From positions 1,922,001 through 1,986,000 of the forward strand of contig OY762308.1 of assembly GCA_963665555.2 (NCBI GenBank): a stretch of 64,000 nt of DNA, read 5' to 3'. The translations under genes were made by a program, and so were the position numbers. Source of the stretch: CAXXXW01 sp963665555. GTDB taxonomy: Bacteria > Pseudomonadota > Alphaproteobacteria > Thalassobaculales > Thalassobaculaceae. The notes under the pieces were generated by a model. The model did no database searches. It had not been told where the DNA came from and was given only the letters and a program-made list of their open reading frames with translations. Below are positions 7,819 through 15,442 of the stretch, piece after piece. The stretch's first letter is position 1, and every line of letters begins with the position of its first letter.

Positions 7819-9471
7819 TCAGGTCGAGTACTGCGCGAAGCGCTGGGTGCCGGCGCGGGCGGTGTGGTCGGTCCTGACGTTGACGACCGCCACCATGCCC
7901 TCGTCCACCTTGGCCTGGGCGCGTTCGAGCGCGCCCCTGATCTCGCCCGGCTCCTCCACGTACTCGGCGTAGCAGCCGAGCGCCTCCGCCATCTTGTCGT
8001 AGCGGGTATAGCCGAGGTCGCGGCCCGGCTTGGTGCCGTCCGGGTCGGCCGTCCAGCCGCCGTTCAGGCTGATCACGCAGATCAGCGGCGCGTTGTGGCG
8101 CACCGCCGTGTCCAGCTCCATCGCGTTGATGCCGAAGGAGCCGTCGCCATGGACCACGATCACCTGCTTGTCGGGCTTGGCCAGCTTGGCGCCGACGCCG
8201 AAGGGCAGGCCGACGCCCATCGTGCCGAACGGGCCGGAGTTCAGCCGGTGGCCGGGCGCGAAGGTCGGCATCGACTGGCGGCCGTAGTTGAGGATTTCCT
8301 GCCCGTCCACCACCAGGATGGCGTCGCGGTCCATGAAGTTCTTGACCTCCTCGCACAGCCTGAGCGGGTGGATCGGCGTCGCGTCCGACAGGCTGTTCGA
8401 TCCCGGCCGGACGCGCTTGGAGGCCTCGCCCTCGGCGAGGCGCCCGCGCCAGCCGGCGTAGCTGTCCATCGTCACCTTGCCGTCGATCCCGGCGTTGATC
8501 TGCGCCAGCACCGCCCTGGCGTCGCCGACGATGCCGATATCGACCGGGCGCGGGCTGGTGCTCACCTCCTCCTCGTCGATATCGACGCGGACGATCTTGG
8601 CGTCCGGGTTGAAGCGCGGCGGGGCGGCGTGGCCGATGATGTAGTTCATCCGCGTGCCGACCACCATGATCACATCGGCCTCGCGGAAAGCGGTCGAGCG
8701 CATGGCGAGGTAGCAGCAGGGATGGTCCTCCGGGATCACGCCCCGTCCCTGCGGCGTGGTGTAGAAGGGGATTCCGGCCTTGTCCACGAGGGTTTGCAAC
8801 TCCTCCGACGCGCCGGACCACAGGATGCCGCCGCCGGTGACGAGGACCGGCCGCTCCGCCGACGCCAGCGCGTCCACCACCTCGGCGACCAGCGCCGGGT
8901 CGCCGTGCGGGCGGGCGCGGGGCAGGGCGCGGCCGGAAATCGTCCAGTCGATCTCCTCCTCGTCGATCTTCTCGTAGAGGATGTCGCCCGGGCAATCGAG
9001 GTAGACCGGCCCCGGCTTGCCGGACATCGCCTTCTGGAAGGCGACGTTCACCATCTCCGGGATGCGCTTCAGGCTGTACACCCGGTCGGCCCATTTGACG
9101 CAGGGCTTCATCATCGCCAGCTGGTCGATCTCCTGGAAGACCTGCCGGCCGTACATCTTGAAGGGGCTGGAGCCGCCGACCGCGACCAGCGGGACGCAGT
9201 CGACATAGGCGTTGGCGACGCCGGTGATCAGGTTGGTGACGCCGGGGCCGCTGGCGGCCATGCACACGCTCGGCTTGTTGAGCAGCCGGCTGTAGGCCTG
9301 GCCCATGAAGGCGGCGGCCTGCTCGTGGCGCACGTCGATCGGGCGGATGCCCTCCTTGATGCAGGACTCCTCCGCCAGCAGCATCGGGCCGCCCATGATG
9401 AAGAACAGGTCTTCCACGCCCTCGTTCCTGAGGGCCTTGGCCAGGATTTCCGATCCGGTGAGTTGCGCCAC
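7819..9471 (-). CDS. ThDP-dependent enzyme, oxalyl-CoA decarboxylase / 2-hydroxyacyl-CoA lyase-like
   Basis: A 550-residue thiamine diphosphate enzyme of the acetolactate synthase superfamily. It has the N-terminal Pyr domain with the catalytic Glu in RHEQAAAFMGQAYSR, a central TPP-M domain, and a C-terminal PP domain with GDGSFGINAMELD leading to SLNGGW, the Mg/ThDP motif. The start is GTG at 9471, with GGAGG five bases upstream. It follows a CaiB/BaiF CoA-transferase by 111 bases on the same strand. That pairing resembles oxalate or 2-hydroxyacyl-CoA metabolism (formyl-CoA transferase with oxalyl-CoA decarboxylase), so a CoA-thioester substrate is more likely than pyruvate. The exact substrate cannot be read from sequence alone. 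Confidence 0.85.
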   Translation of the reverse strand: MAQLTGSEILAKALRNEGVEDLFFIMGGPMLLAEESCIKEGIRPIDVRHEQAAAFMGQAYSRLLNKPSVCMAASGPGVTNLITGVANAYVDCVPLVAVGGSSPFKMYGRQVFQEIDQLAMMKPCVKWADRVYSLKRIPEMVNVAFQKAMSGKPGPVYLDCPGDILYEKIDEEEIDWTISGRALPRARPHGDPALVAEVVDALASAERPVLVTGGGILWSGASEELQTLVDKAGIPFYTTPQGRGVIPEDHPCCYLAMRSTAFREADVIMVVGTRMNYIIGHAAPPRFNPDAKIVRVDIDEEEVSTSPRPVDIGIVGDARAVLAQINAGIDGKVTMDSYAGWRGRLAEGEASKRVRPGSNSLSDATPIHPLRLCEEVKNFMDRDAILVVDGQEILNYGRQSMPTFAPGHRLNSGPFGTMGVGLPFGVGAKLAKPDKQVIVVHGDGSFGINAMELDTAVRHNAPLICVISLNGGWTADPDGTKPGRDLGYTRYDKMAEALGCYAEYVEEPGEIRGALERAQAKVDEGMVAVVNVRTDHTARAGTQRFAQYST

Positions 9472-9582
9472 CGCCGCCTCCGTTCGATGTGTCCATACGG
9501 GGACGCGCCGGCGGCCGCCGGCGCGAAAGGTTCGCGAGGAAAGGTCCGGGAGGGCGGCGCGGCCGCCGCCCCGGCCCGCCCC

Positions 9583-10839
9583 TCAGACCACGCCGTTGCC
9601 GCGAAGCTCCGCCACCTCGCCCGCCTCCATGCCGAGCCATTCGGACAGCACGGAATCCACGTGCTCGCCCAGCAGCGGCGCGGGCGGGACCGGCAGGTGC
9701 CCGCCGTTCACCTTCACCGGCCAGGCCGGCATCTTGTAGCTGCCGCGCTCCGGGTGCTCCATGTGCTGCAGCACGCCGCGGGCGTTCAGGTCCGGGTCGT
9801 CGTAGAGCTCGGCCACGTCGAGCACGGCGCCGCAGGGCACGCCGCATTCGCCGATCAGCTTCATCGCCGTGCGCTTGTCGTGCCGTTTCGTGAACTCGGT
9901 CAGGACTTCGTCGATGACGCCCTCATTCGCGGCGCGCTCCTTCGGGCCGGCGAAACGCGGATCGTCGATCAGGTCCTCCCGGCCGAGCAGCCGGCACAGC
10001 CGCGCCCAGTGGTGGTTCCCGGCGCGGGTGGTGTAGATGTAGACGTAATCGTTCTTGCCGCCCGGCTGGCAGGGATAGATGCCGGTGGGCGCGTTGCCGG
10101 TGGTGAACAGCTTGGCCCCGGCGCGCGGCGCCGCCTTGCCGTGCAGGTCGCGGTAGGCGTAGGCGAGCCGCGTGTACTGCGTCATCGCGTCCTGCATGGC
10201 GAGCTGCAGCCGCTCCCCCTCCCCGGTCGCCCGCTGGCGGTAGAGCGCGCCGAGGATCGTGATCGCCATCAGCATCCCGGTGCCGGTGTCGGCGAGCGTC
10301 GCGCCCGGCTTGCAGGGCTGGCCGTCCGGCTCGCCGGTGATCGACAGCACGCCGCCCGCCGATTGCCCGATCATGTCGAAGGAGAGGAAATTCTCGTAGG
10401 GGCTGCCCTCGGCGAAGCCCTTGACGGAGGCGTAGACGATGCCGGGGTTCTCCGCCCGGATCGCCTCGTAGTCGAGGCCGAGGCGCTTGACCGCGCCGGG
10501 GGCGAAGTTCTCGATGAAGACATTGGCCTCGCGCGCCATCCGCTTGATCAGCGCGACGCCCTCGGGCTTCTTCAGGTCGCAGGTCAGGCTTTTCTTGCCG
10601 GAGTTGAACTGCATGAAATAGAACGAATCCATTCCCTGCTGTTCCGAAGTGGCGAACCGGCCGGCGTCGCCGCCCCTCGGGTTCTCGATCTTGACCACTT
10701 CCGCGCCGAGCCAGGCCAGGGTCTCCGTGCAGGACGGCCCCGCCTCGAACTGCGTCATGTCGATGACGCGCACGCCTTTCAGCATGTCCGCGGCCGGCGC
10801 GCTCCCGTTCGGCCCGGCTCCGTCGCCATTCGTGCCCAT
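9583..10839 (-). CDS. CaiB/BaiF family (class III) CoA-transferase
   Basis: A 418-residue formyl-CoA-transferase-type enzyme that moves CoA between carboxylic acids by way of an aspartyl-CoA anhydride. Family marks are the N-terminal LKGVRVIDMTQFEAGP, then LAWLGAEVVKIENPRGGD and ENFAPGAVKRLGLDYE; the likely nucleophilic Asp is in QLAMQDAMTQ. The ATG at 10839 has a strong GGGAGGGGAGAG leader and is preferred over an upstream in-frame ATG. It heads an apparent two-gene operon with the ThDP enzyme, divergent from the dioxygenase gene across a 166-base region. The substrate is not known; the partner suggests a 2-hydroxy or dicarboxylic acid. Confidence 0.93.
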   Translation of the reverse strand: MGTNGDGAGPNGSAPAADMLKGVRVIDMTQFEAGPSCTETLAWLGAEVVKIENPRGGDAGRFATSEQQGMDSFYFMQFNSGKKSLTCDLKKPEGVALIKRMAREANVFIENFAPGAVKRLGLDYEAIRAENPGIVYASVKGFAEGSPYENFLSFDMIGQSAGGVLSITGEPDGQPCKPGATLADTGTGMLMAITILGALYRQRATGEGERLQLAMQDAMTQYTRLAYAYRDLHGKAAPRAGAKLFTTGNAPTGIYPCQPGGKNDYVYIYTTRAGNHHWARLCRLLGREDLIDDPRFAGPKERAANEGVIDEVLTEFTKRHDKRTAMKLIGECGVPCGAVLDVAELYDDPDLNARGVLQHMEHPERGSYKMPAWPVKVNGGHLPVPPAPLLGEHVDSVLSEWLGMEAGEVAELRGNGVV

Positions 10840-11005
10840 GTGCTCTCCCCTCCCGCTGTTTCGCGCGCAACATCGCACGAAACCGGGCGCCGGGAAAGGC
10901 GGGCCGGGCATCCTATATGTGGAATTCGGCGCCCGCCCTCGACGGGCCGCGGCCCGCCGCGCCATCATGGCCGATTGCGGACGGGCTGGAGCGGGGGAGG
11001 GGACC

Positions 11006-11833
11006 GTGGGCTACGAGACCATCGAGGTGACGCCGCTGACGGCGCGCATCGGCGCCGAGATTTCCGGGGTCGATCTCGCGCAACCGCTCGGCAACCGGCA
11101 GTTCCAGGAGGTCCACGACGCGCTGATGGCGCACCAGGTGGTGTTCTTCCGCGACCAGGCGCTGCCGGTGGAGCGGCACAAGGCGTTCGGCCGCCTGTTC
11201 GGGGAGTTGCACATCCATCCCGGCTCGCCGCCGCCGCCGGGGCACCCGGAAATCCTCGTCGTCCACGCCGACAAGGATTCGAAGCGCGTCGCGGGCGAGA
11301 AGTGGCATTCCGACGTCTCCTGCGACGCCGAGCCGCCGATGGGCAGCATCCTGCATCTCTGGACCGTGCCCGAAGCCGGCGGCGACACGCTGTTCTCCAG
11401 CATGTACGCCGCCTACGACGGCCTGTCGGACCGGATGAAGGCCTATCTCGAAGGGCTGACGGCGACCCACGCGGGCGAGCATGTCTATCGCGGCCGCTAC
11501 AACGACCGGGACCACGACGATTCCGGCAGGGTCTATCCCCGGGCGTCGCATCCGGTGGTCCGCACCCATCCGGTGACCGGGCGCAAGGCGCTCTATGTCA
11601 ACCGCACCTTCACCACCCATATCGACGGCCTGCCCCGCGAGGAGAGCGCGGCGGTGCTCGATTTCCTGTGGAGCCATTGCGAGAAGCCGGACTACCAGGT
11701 CCGCTTCAAGTGGCGCCCGCACAGCATCGCGTTCTGGGACAACCGCTGCGTCCAGCACCTGGCGATCTGGGACTACTACCCCCAGGTCCGCTCCGGCTAC
11801 CGCGTCACCGTCAAGGGCGACCGCCCGTTCTGA
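11006..11833 (+). CDS. TauD/TfdA family Fe(II)/2-oxoglutarate dioxygenase
   Basis: A 275-residue dioxygenase. The iron-binding triad is visible as His101 and Asp103 in WHSDVSC and His251 in VQHLAIWDY, with the 2-oxoglutarate-binding Arg in RVTVKGDRPF close to the C-terminus. I choose a GTG start at 11006 because GGGGGAGGGGACC directly precedes it and the protein then begins as relatives do (TPLTARIGAEISGVDL). Members hydroxylate taurine, alkyl sulphates, aryloxyalkanoates and related organic acids; taurine-specific assignment is not justified. It is divergent from the CoA-transferase/ThDP pair, which may act on its product. Confidence 0.92.
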   Translation: MGYETIEVTPLTARIGAEISGVDLAQPLGNRQFQEVHDALMAHQVVFFRDQALPVERHKAFGRLFGELHIHPGSPPPPGHPEILVVHADKDSKRVAGEKWHSDVSCDAEPPMGSILHLWTVPEAGGDTLFSSMYAAYDGLSDRMKAYLEGLTATHAGEHVYRGRYNDRDHDDSGRVYPRASHPVVRTHPVTGRKALYVNRTFTTHIDGLPREESAAVLDFLWSHCEKPDYQVRFKWRPHSIAFWDNRCVQHLAIWDYYPQVRSGYRVTVKGDRPF

Positions 11834-11872
11834 GGCGGCGCGCGGCGCGCGGGAGCGCCGCGCGGCGGCGGT

Positions 11873-12016
11873 TTGCATTGCATCCACGCAACGACCGGCG
11901 GCTTGCATTACATATTTGGGCCGTCCGTGCAATGCTACGGGCTTGCGTTTCATTCGCGAGAGACAAGCGCGCCCCTCTCCCCCGGCGGTCCGAGGCGACG
12001 CCGGAACCCGGGGTGC
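11873..12016. repeat. Direct repeat, copy A (about 145 bp unit)
   Basis: First of two tandem copies of a unit with a period of 145 bases. The copies share a 26-base identical start (11873-11898 and 12018-12043; TTGCATTGCATCCACGCAAC and on), a middle block around TTTGGGCC...CCGTGCAATGCTACG, and a GACAAG...GCCC...CTCCC block. It lies between the dioxygenase stop and the fic stop. The AT-richer segments stand out against the surrounding GC. It has no transposase and looks like an intergenic repeat or MITE-like element. The ends are approximate. Confidence 0.8.
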
Positions 12017-12017
12017 G

Positions 12018-12162
12018 TTGCATTGCATCCACGCAACGACCGGCTCGTAGCATTATATTTTTGGGCCAACCGTGCAATGCTACGAGCCAGTATCCCATTC
12101 GTGCAAGACAAGCTCGCCCTCTCCCTCGGCGATCCGCAGCAGCCCCGGGAAGCCGTGGACGG
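12018..12162. repeat. Direct repeat, copy B, overlapping the 3' end of fic
   Basis: Second copy of the 145-bp unit. It runs past the fic stop codon (complement of 12080-12082) and about 80 bases into the coding region, so roughly the last 25 residues of the Fic protein are written by repeat sequence. Similarity to copy A fades after the CCCGGGAAGCCGTGG region near 12158. The right boundary is uncertain and could extend to about 12220. Confidence 0.75.
12042..12088. repeat. Long hairpin inside repeat copy B
   Basis: A perfect 13-bp inverted repeat (GGCTCGTAGCATT at 12042-12054 and AATGCTACGAGCC at 12076-12088) with a 21-base loop. In copy A the left arm has diverged (GGCTTGCATT) so that only the inner five pairs remain. 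The hairpin lies across the fic stop codon and could also act as a transcript end for fic or for the dioxygenase, but no T-run follows. Confidence 0.75.
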
Positions 12163-13222
12163 CGGCGCGCCGGCCGCTTCCCCGGTCGATCGCGAGGAGA
12201 ATTCCTTCTTGCCCCAAAAGGTTAAGGATTCGCCACGCGTAAGGATGCGTCATCTCCAGCCCGGCGCTGAAGTCGGTGCTCCTGAACACCGGGTTCGAGA
12301 ATATCCAGTCCAGGACGGCGATCGAGTGGCGGGACCGGGTGACCTCCGGGATACGGACCTTCATCTCCTCGTACAGGTCGAGGATCGCGCGGGTCTTCGC
12401 CAGGTTCTCCTCCGCCTGCGCGCGCACCGCCTCGAGGAAGAAGACGCACCAGCCGGTCCAGTCGTCGTCGCGGGAGACGGCGAGCAGGCCGTCGTAATAC
12501 GCCTCCCGGCGCGCCTCGAACCAGGCGCTGATATAGAAGGTCGGCGCCTGGATCAGGCCCGTTCGCCACAGGAACAGCGGGACCAGCATCCGCCCCAGCC
12601 GGCCGTTGCCGTCGAGGAAGGGGTGGAGCGCCTCGAATTCGGCGTGGAGCACCGCCAGCTGCACCAGCCGGTCCGGAACGTCCTCGTGGATGTAGCGCTC
12701 CCACGCGCCCATCGCGTCGGGCAGGCGGTCCGCGCCGATGGGCACGAACCGCGCCTCCTCGATGGAGCAGCCGGGCGGGCCGATCCAGTTCGCGACGCGG
12801 CGGTACGCGCCGGGCGACTTGCCGCGCCCGCGCGCGCCGTCCAGCAGCACGGAATGCGCCGCGCGGACCGCGCGCTGCGACAGCGGCAGGTCGGCCAGCA
12901 ACGCCTCGGCGTGGCGCATCGCCCGCCGGTAGTTGAGCACCTCCTTCACGTCCTCCAGCCGTTCGGGCGAGCCGGGCGCGCGGCCGGCCTCGAAGCCCAG
13001 CACATCGCCCAGCGTCGCCTGGGTCCCCTCGATCCGCGAGGACAGCACCGCCTCCCGCGTGGCCAGCGGCGCCAGCAGGACGGTCGCGTTCGGGATGGCC
13101 GAAAGCATCCCGTCGTAGCGCGCGACGGCCGCGGCCGCCGGCCCGAGCAGCGGGACCAGCCGGGGCCAGTCGATCCGCCCGTCCGGCGGGAAGCCTCCCT
13201 CGTGGTAATGGACGACGGCCAT
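12080..13222 (-). CDS. Fic family protein (AMPylase fold) with N-terminal inhibitory motif
   Basis: A 380-residue Fic-domain protein. The catalytic motif HPFLDGNGRLGR (residues 200-211) is intact, so nucleotidyl transfer to a hydroxyl side chain of a target protein is expected. S61-SRI-E65-G66 matches the class II inhibitory helix motif (S/T)xxxE(G/N), so the enzyme is probably autoinhibited. The usual N-terminal Fic_N region precedes it. The C-terminal winged-helix region looks normal up to about residue 333 (RILNLLGQEG) and is then unlike family members; the tail overlaps the repeat copy. The ATG at 13222 starts MAVVHYHEGG, typical of relatives. It is divergent from the downstream catabolic cluster and may be a stand-alone regulator or toxin-like gene. 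Confidence 0.92.
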   Translation of the reverse strand: MAVVHYHEGGFPPDGRIDWPRLVPLLGPAAAAVARYDGMLSAIPNATVLLAPLATREAVLSSRIEGTQATLGDVLGFEAGRAPGSPERLEDVKEVLNYRRAMRHAEALLADLPLSQRAVRAAHSVLLDGARGRGKSPGAYRRVANWIGPPGCSIEEARFVPIGADRLPDAMGAWERYIHEDVPDRLVQLAVLHAEFEALHPFLDGNGRLGRMLVPLFLWRTGLIQAPTFYISAWFEARREAYYDGLLAVSRDDDWTGWCVFFLEAVRAQAEENLAKTRAILDLYEEMKVRIPEVTRSRHSIAVLDWIFSNPVFRSTDFSAGLEMTHPYAWRILNLLGQEGILLAIDRGSGRRAAVHGFPGLLRIAEGEGELVLHEWDTGS

Positions 13223-13336
13223 CGCTCGCCTCCGCGTCCGGGCGCCGCGGCGCGCCGTGCCGCCGCCGGGATAGACCCTCCCCCGCCCCGCCGCAACAAT
13301 CGCGTAGGCGATTCGGCGCCGGGGGGCCGGGTCTGC

Positions 13337-13342
13337 TATGTT
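13337..13342 (+). promoter_or_regulatory. Candidate extended -10 element upstream of the luciferase-like gene
   Basis: TATGTT preceded by TGC, in the 175-base region between fic and the cluster starting at 13398. No convincing -35 hexamer is visible. A strong AAGGAGGAGA ribosome binding site follows at 13381-13390. Confidence 0.3.
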
Positions 13343-13397
13343 CGCGCCCGCGCCTGTCCGAACCGATGCCCGCCGCCACGAAGGAGGAGACCGCCCC

Positions 13398-14474
13398 ATG
13401 GAATTCGGCGTCCTGTTCACCTCGCATCCCAACCACGCCGAGGAGCCGCATCCCCACCGCGCCGTCCACGCGCGCGTGACCGAGGAAATCCAGCTGATGG
13501 ACGAGCTCGGCTACGACACCGCCTGGATCGCGGAGCACCATTTCTCGAACGAGTACGGCATCATGCCGGATGTGTTCGCCTATATGGGCTACCTCGCCGG
13601 CGTGACGAAGCGCGTGCGCATCGGCGCCGCCGTCGTCACGCTGCCGCTCTACGACCCGATCCGCGTCGTCGAGAACGCCGCCTTCGTGGACATCCTGTCG
13701 AACGGGCGCTGCGTGCTCGGCCTCGGCTCCGGCTATCGCAAATACGAGTTCGACGGGTTCGGCCGCCCCTTCGACAACCGCCGCGATGTGCAGGAAGAGG
13801 CGATCGAGGTCATCCAGACGCTGTTCCACGAGGGGCGGATCGTCCACGAGGGCAAGCACTTCGCCTACAGGATCGACGGCGACCTCGAAATCCTCCCGGT
13901 CAGCGTGCAGCGCCCGCATCCGCCGCTCTACATGGGCGCGGGGAGCGAGCGGTCGATCGTCTACGCCGCGCGCAAGGGCTTCGGCCTCATGCAGTCGACG
14001 CTGCCGGGCTTCGAGGCGATCGGGGCCAACGCCGCCGTCTACCGCGCGCACATGCCGGAATGCCCGGCGCCGCTCAACGCCAACCCGGCGCACGGCCACA
14101 TCGACGTGGCGCGCCTGGTCTACGTGGCGGAGACCGACGCACAGGCCAGGGCGGACTCGGAGGACGGCGTCCTGCGCCACCTCCGCCATTTCATGAGCAG
14201 CGCGACCTCGGGCTATTTCGGCAATGTCTCCGAGAAGGACCAGGACAAGGAGATCGGCTACGACGAACTGGCCGAGACCACGCTGCTGCACGGCTCGCCG
14301 GACACGGTGGCCCGGCGCATCGGCGAACTGCGCGACGCGACCGGCATGACCTCGCTGCTGCTGCACAACCCGCCGCATTACGGCCACGAGCGCACCATGC
14401 GCAGCCTGCGCCTGTTCGCGGAGGAGGTGATCCCGCGCTTCCGCCCGCCCGCCGGCCGCCTGGCGGCGGAATAG
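13398..14474 (+). CDS. Luciferase-like (LLM class) flavin-dependent monooxygenase
   Basis: A 358-residue TIM-barrel protein of the bacterial luciferase superfamily, which uses reduced FMN or F420 and often O2. Typical segments are GYDTAWIAEHHFSNEYGIMP, VRIGAAVVTLPLYDPIRVVE, VLGLGSGYRKYEFDGFG and RPHPPLYMGAGS. The ATG at 13398 is seven bases after AAGGAGGAGA. It is the first gene of a plus-strand run with a hydroxyacid dehydrogenase, amidase and FAD monooxygenase, so an oxidative step on an amide or small organic substrate is plausible. A second, distinct LLM protein lies at the end of the same region (21275). The substrate is unknown. Confidence 0.9.
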   Translation: MEFGVLFTSHPNHAEEPHPHRAVHARVTEEIQLMDELGYDTAWIAEHHFSNEYGIMPDVFAYMGYLAGVTKRVRIGAAVVTLPLYDPIRVVENAAFVDILSNGRCVLGLGSGYRKYEFDGFGRPFDNRRDVQEEAIEVIQTLFHEGRIVHEGKHFAYRIDGDLEILPVSVQRPHPPLYMGAGSERSIVYAARKGFGLMQSTLPGFEAIGANAAVYRAHMPECPAPLNANPAHGHIDVARLVYVAETDAQARADSEDGVLRHLRHFMSSATSGYFGNVSEKDQDKEIGYDELAETTLLHGSPDTVARRIGELRDATGMTSLLLHNPPHYGHERTMRSLRLFAEEVIPRFRPPAGRLAAE

Positions 14475-14498
14475 CGCGGCGGAGCGGGGAGGCGGACG

Positions 14499-15410
14499 GT
14501 GCGGTTCGGCTATATCGGCCTCGGCAGCATGGGCGGCGCGATCGCCGCCCGGATGCTGGACAAACACGAGCTGACGGTCTTCGACCTGTCGGCGGAGTCG
14601 CGCGAGAAGTTCGCCGCGATGGGCGCCGACGCGGCGGGGAGCGTCGCGGAGGTCGGGCGGGCGGCGGAGGTCGTCTTCCTCTGCCTGCCGACATCGAACG
14701 AGGTGCGCGAGGTCGTGCTCGGCGAGGGCGGGCTGGCCTCGGCGATGTCCGGCGGCGCGATCTGCGACATGACCACCGGCGACCCGGCGGCGACGCGCGA
14801 GATCGCCGAGGCGATGCCCGCCGGCCTCGCCTTCGTGGACGCGCCGGTCTCCGGCGGCCCGGCGGGCGCGGCGGCGGGGACGCTGGCGATGATGGTCGGC
14901 GGGCCGGACAACGCCATCGGCCTCGCGATGCCGGCGCTGGAGGCGGTCGGCCCCAACATCTTCCGCACCGGCGGCGTCGGCACCGGCCACGCGATGAAGC
15001 TGGCCAACAACATGCTGAACGCCGCCAACCGGCTCGCCACCTTCGAGGCGCTGTCGCTGGCGGTGCGCAACGGCATCGACCCGGACCTCTGCGCCGAAAT
15101 CCTCGACAAGAGTTCCGGGCGCAACTTCGCCACCGGCGTGACGCTGCCGCGCTTCGTGCTGCCCCACAAGGAGCCGCGGCAGGGCTTCGCCCTCGGCCTG
15201 ATGCACAAGGACATCCGGCTCGCCGCCGAACTCGGCATCGCCACCGGCGTGACCCTGCCGATGATCAACGCGGCGCGCGAAATCTACCACGCGGCGGTGA
15301 ACGAGCGCGGCGGCGACGTCGATGTGAACGAGGTGATCCGCCATTACGAGCGCGGTTCGGGGATCGAACTGGCGGGCAGCGGACGCGGGGCGGACAAGCC
15401 GGCGCGCTGA
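14499..15410 (+). CDS. NAD(P)-dependent beta-hydroxyacid dehydrogenase
   Basis: A 303-residue 3-hydroxyisobutyrate/tartronate-semialdehyde-reductase-family enzyme. The start is GTG at 14499 and leads directly into the Rossmann motif GLGSMG (residues 7-12). The substrate loop reads DAPVSGGPAGAAAGTLAMM, the family signature, and catalytic Lys167 is in HAMKLANNML. It oxidises a beta-hydroxyacid to the semialdehyde or runs in reverse. It lies 24 bases after the LLM gene and 32 before the amidase, consistent with one transcript. Confidence 0.92.
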   Translation: MRFGYIGLGSMGGAIAARMLDKHELTVFDLSAESREKFAAMGADAAGSVAEVGRAAEVVFLCLPTSNEVREVVLGEGGLASAMSGGAICDMTTGDPAATREIAEAMPAGLAFVDAPVSGGPAGAAAGTLAMMVGGPDNAIGLAMPALEAVGPNIFRTGGVGTGHAMKLANNMLNAANRLATFEALSLAVRNGIDPDLCAEILDKSSGRNFATGVTLPRFVLPHKEPRQGFALGLMHKDIRLAAELGIATGVTLPMINAAREIYHAAVNERGGDVDVNEVIRHYERGSGIELAGSGRGADKPAR

Positions 15411-15442
15411 CGGGGCGCCGGCGGCGGGAACGGGAGGACGAG

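Noticed and set aside
7819..9471. Firm naming as oxalyl-CoA decarboxylase (oxc)
   Set aside because: The superfamily has many substrates, and the CaiB neighbour is suggestive but not decisive, so no gene symbol was given.
11006..11833. Taurine dioxygenase (tauD)
   Set aside because: The iron and 2-oxoglutarate residues identify the family only. No tauABC transporter genes are close, so substrate is left open.
11811..12098. Minus-strand 95-residue ORF through the repeats
   Set aside because: It is a reading of the tandem repeat itself and overlaps the end of the dioxygenase gene. No ribosome binding site and no coding bias were seen, so I treat it as repeat-derived.
11873..12162. CRISPR array
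   Set aside because: Only two units, 145 bases long, without the short repeat and unique spacer pattern; no cas genes.
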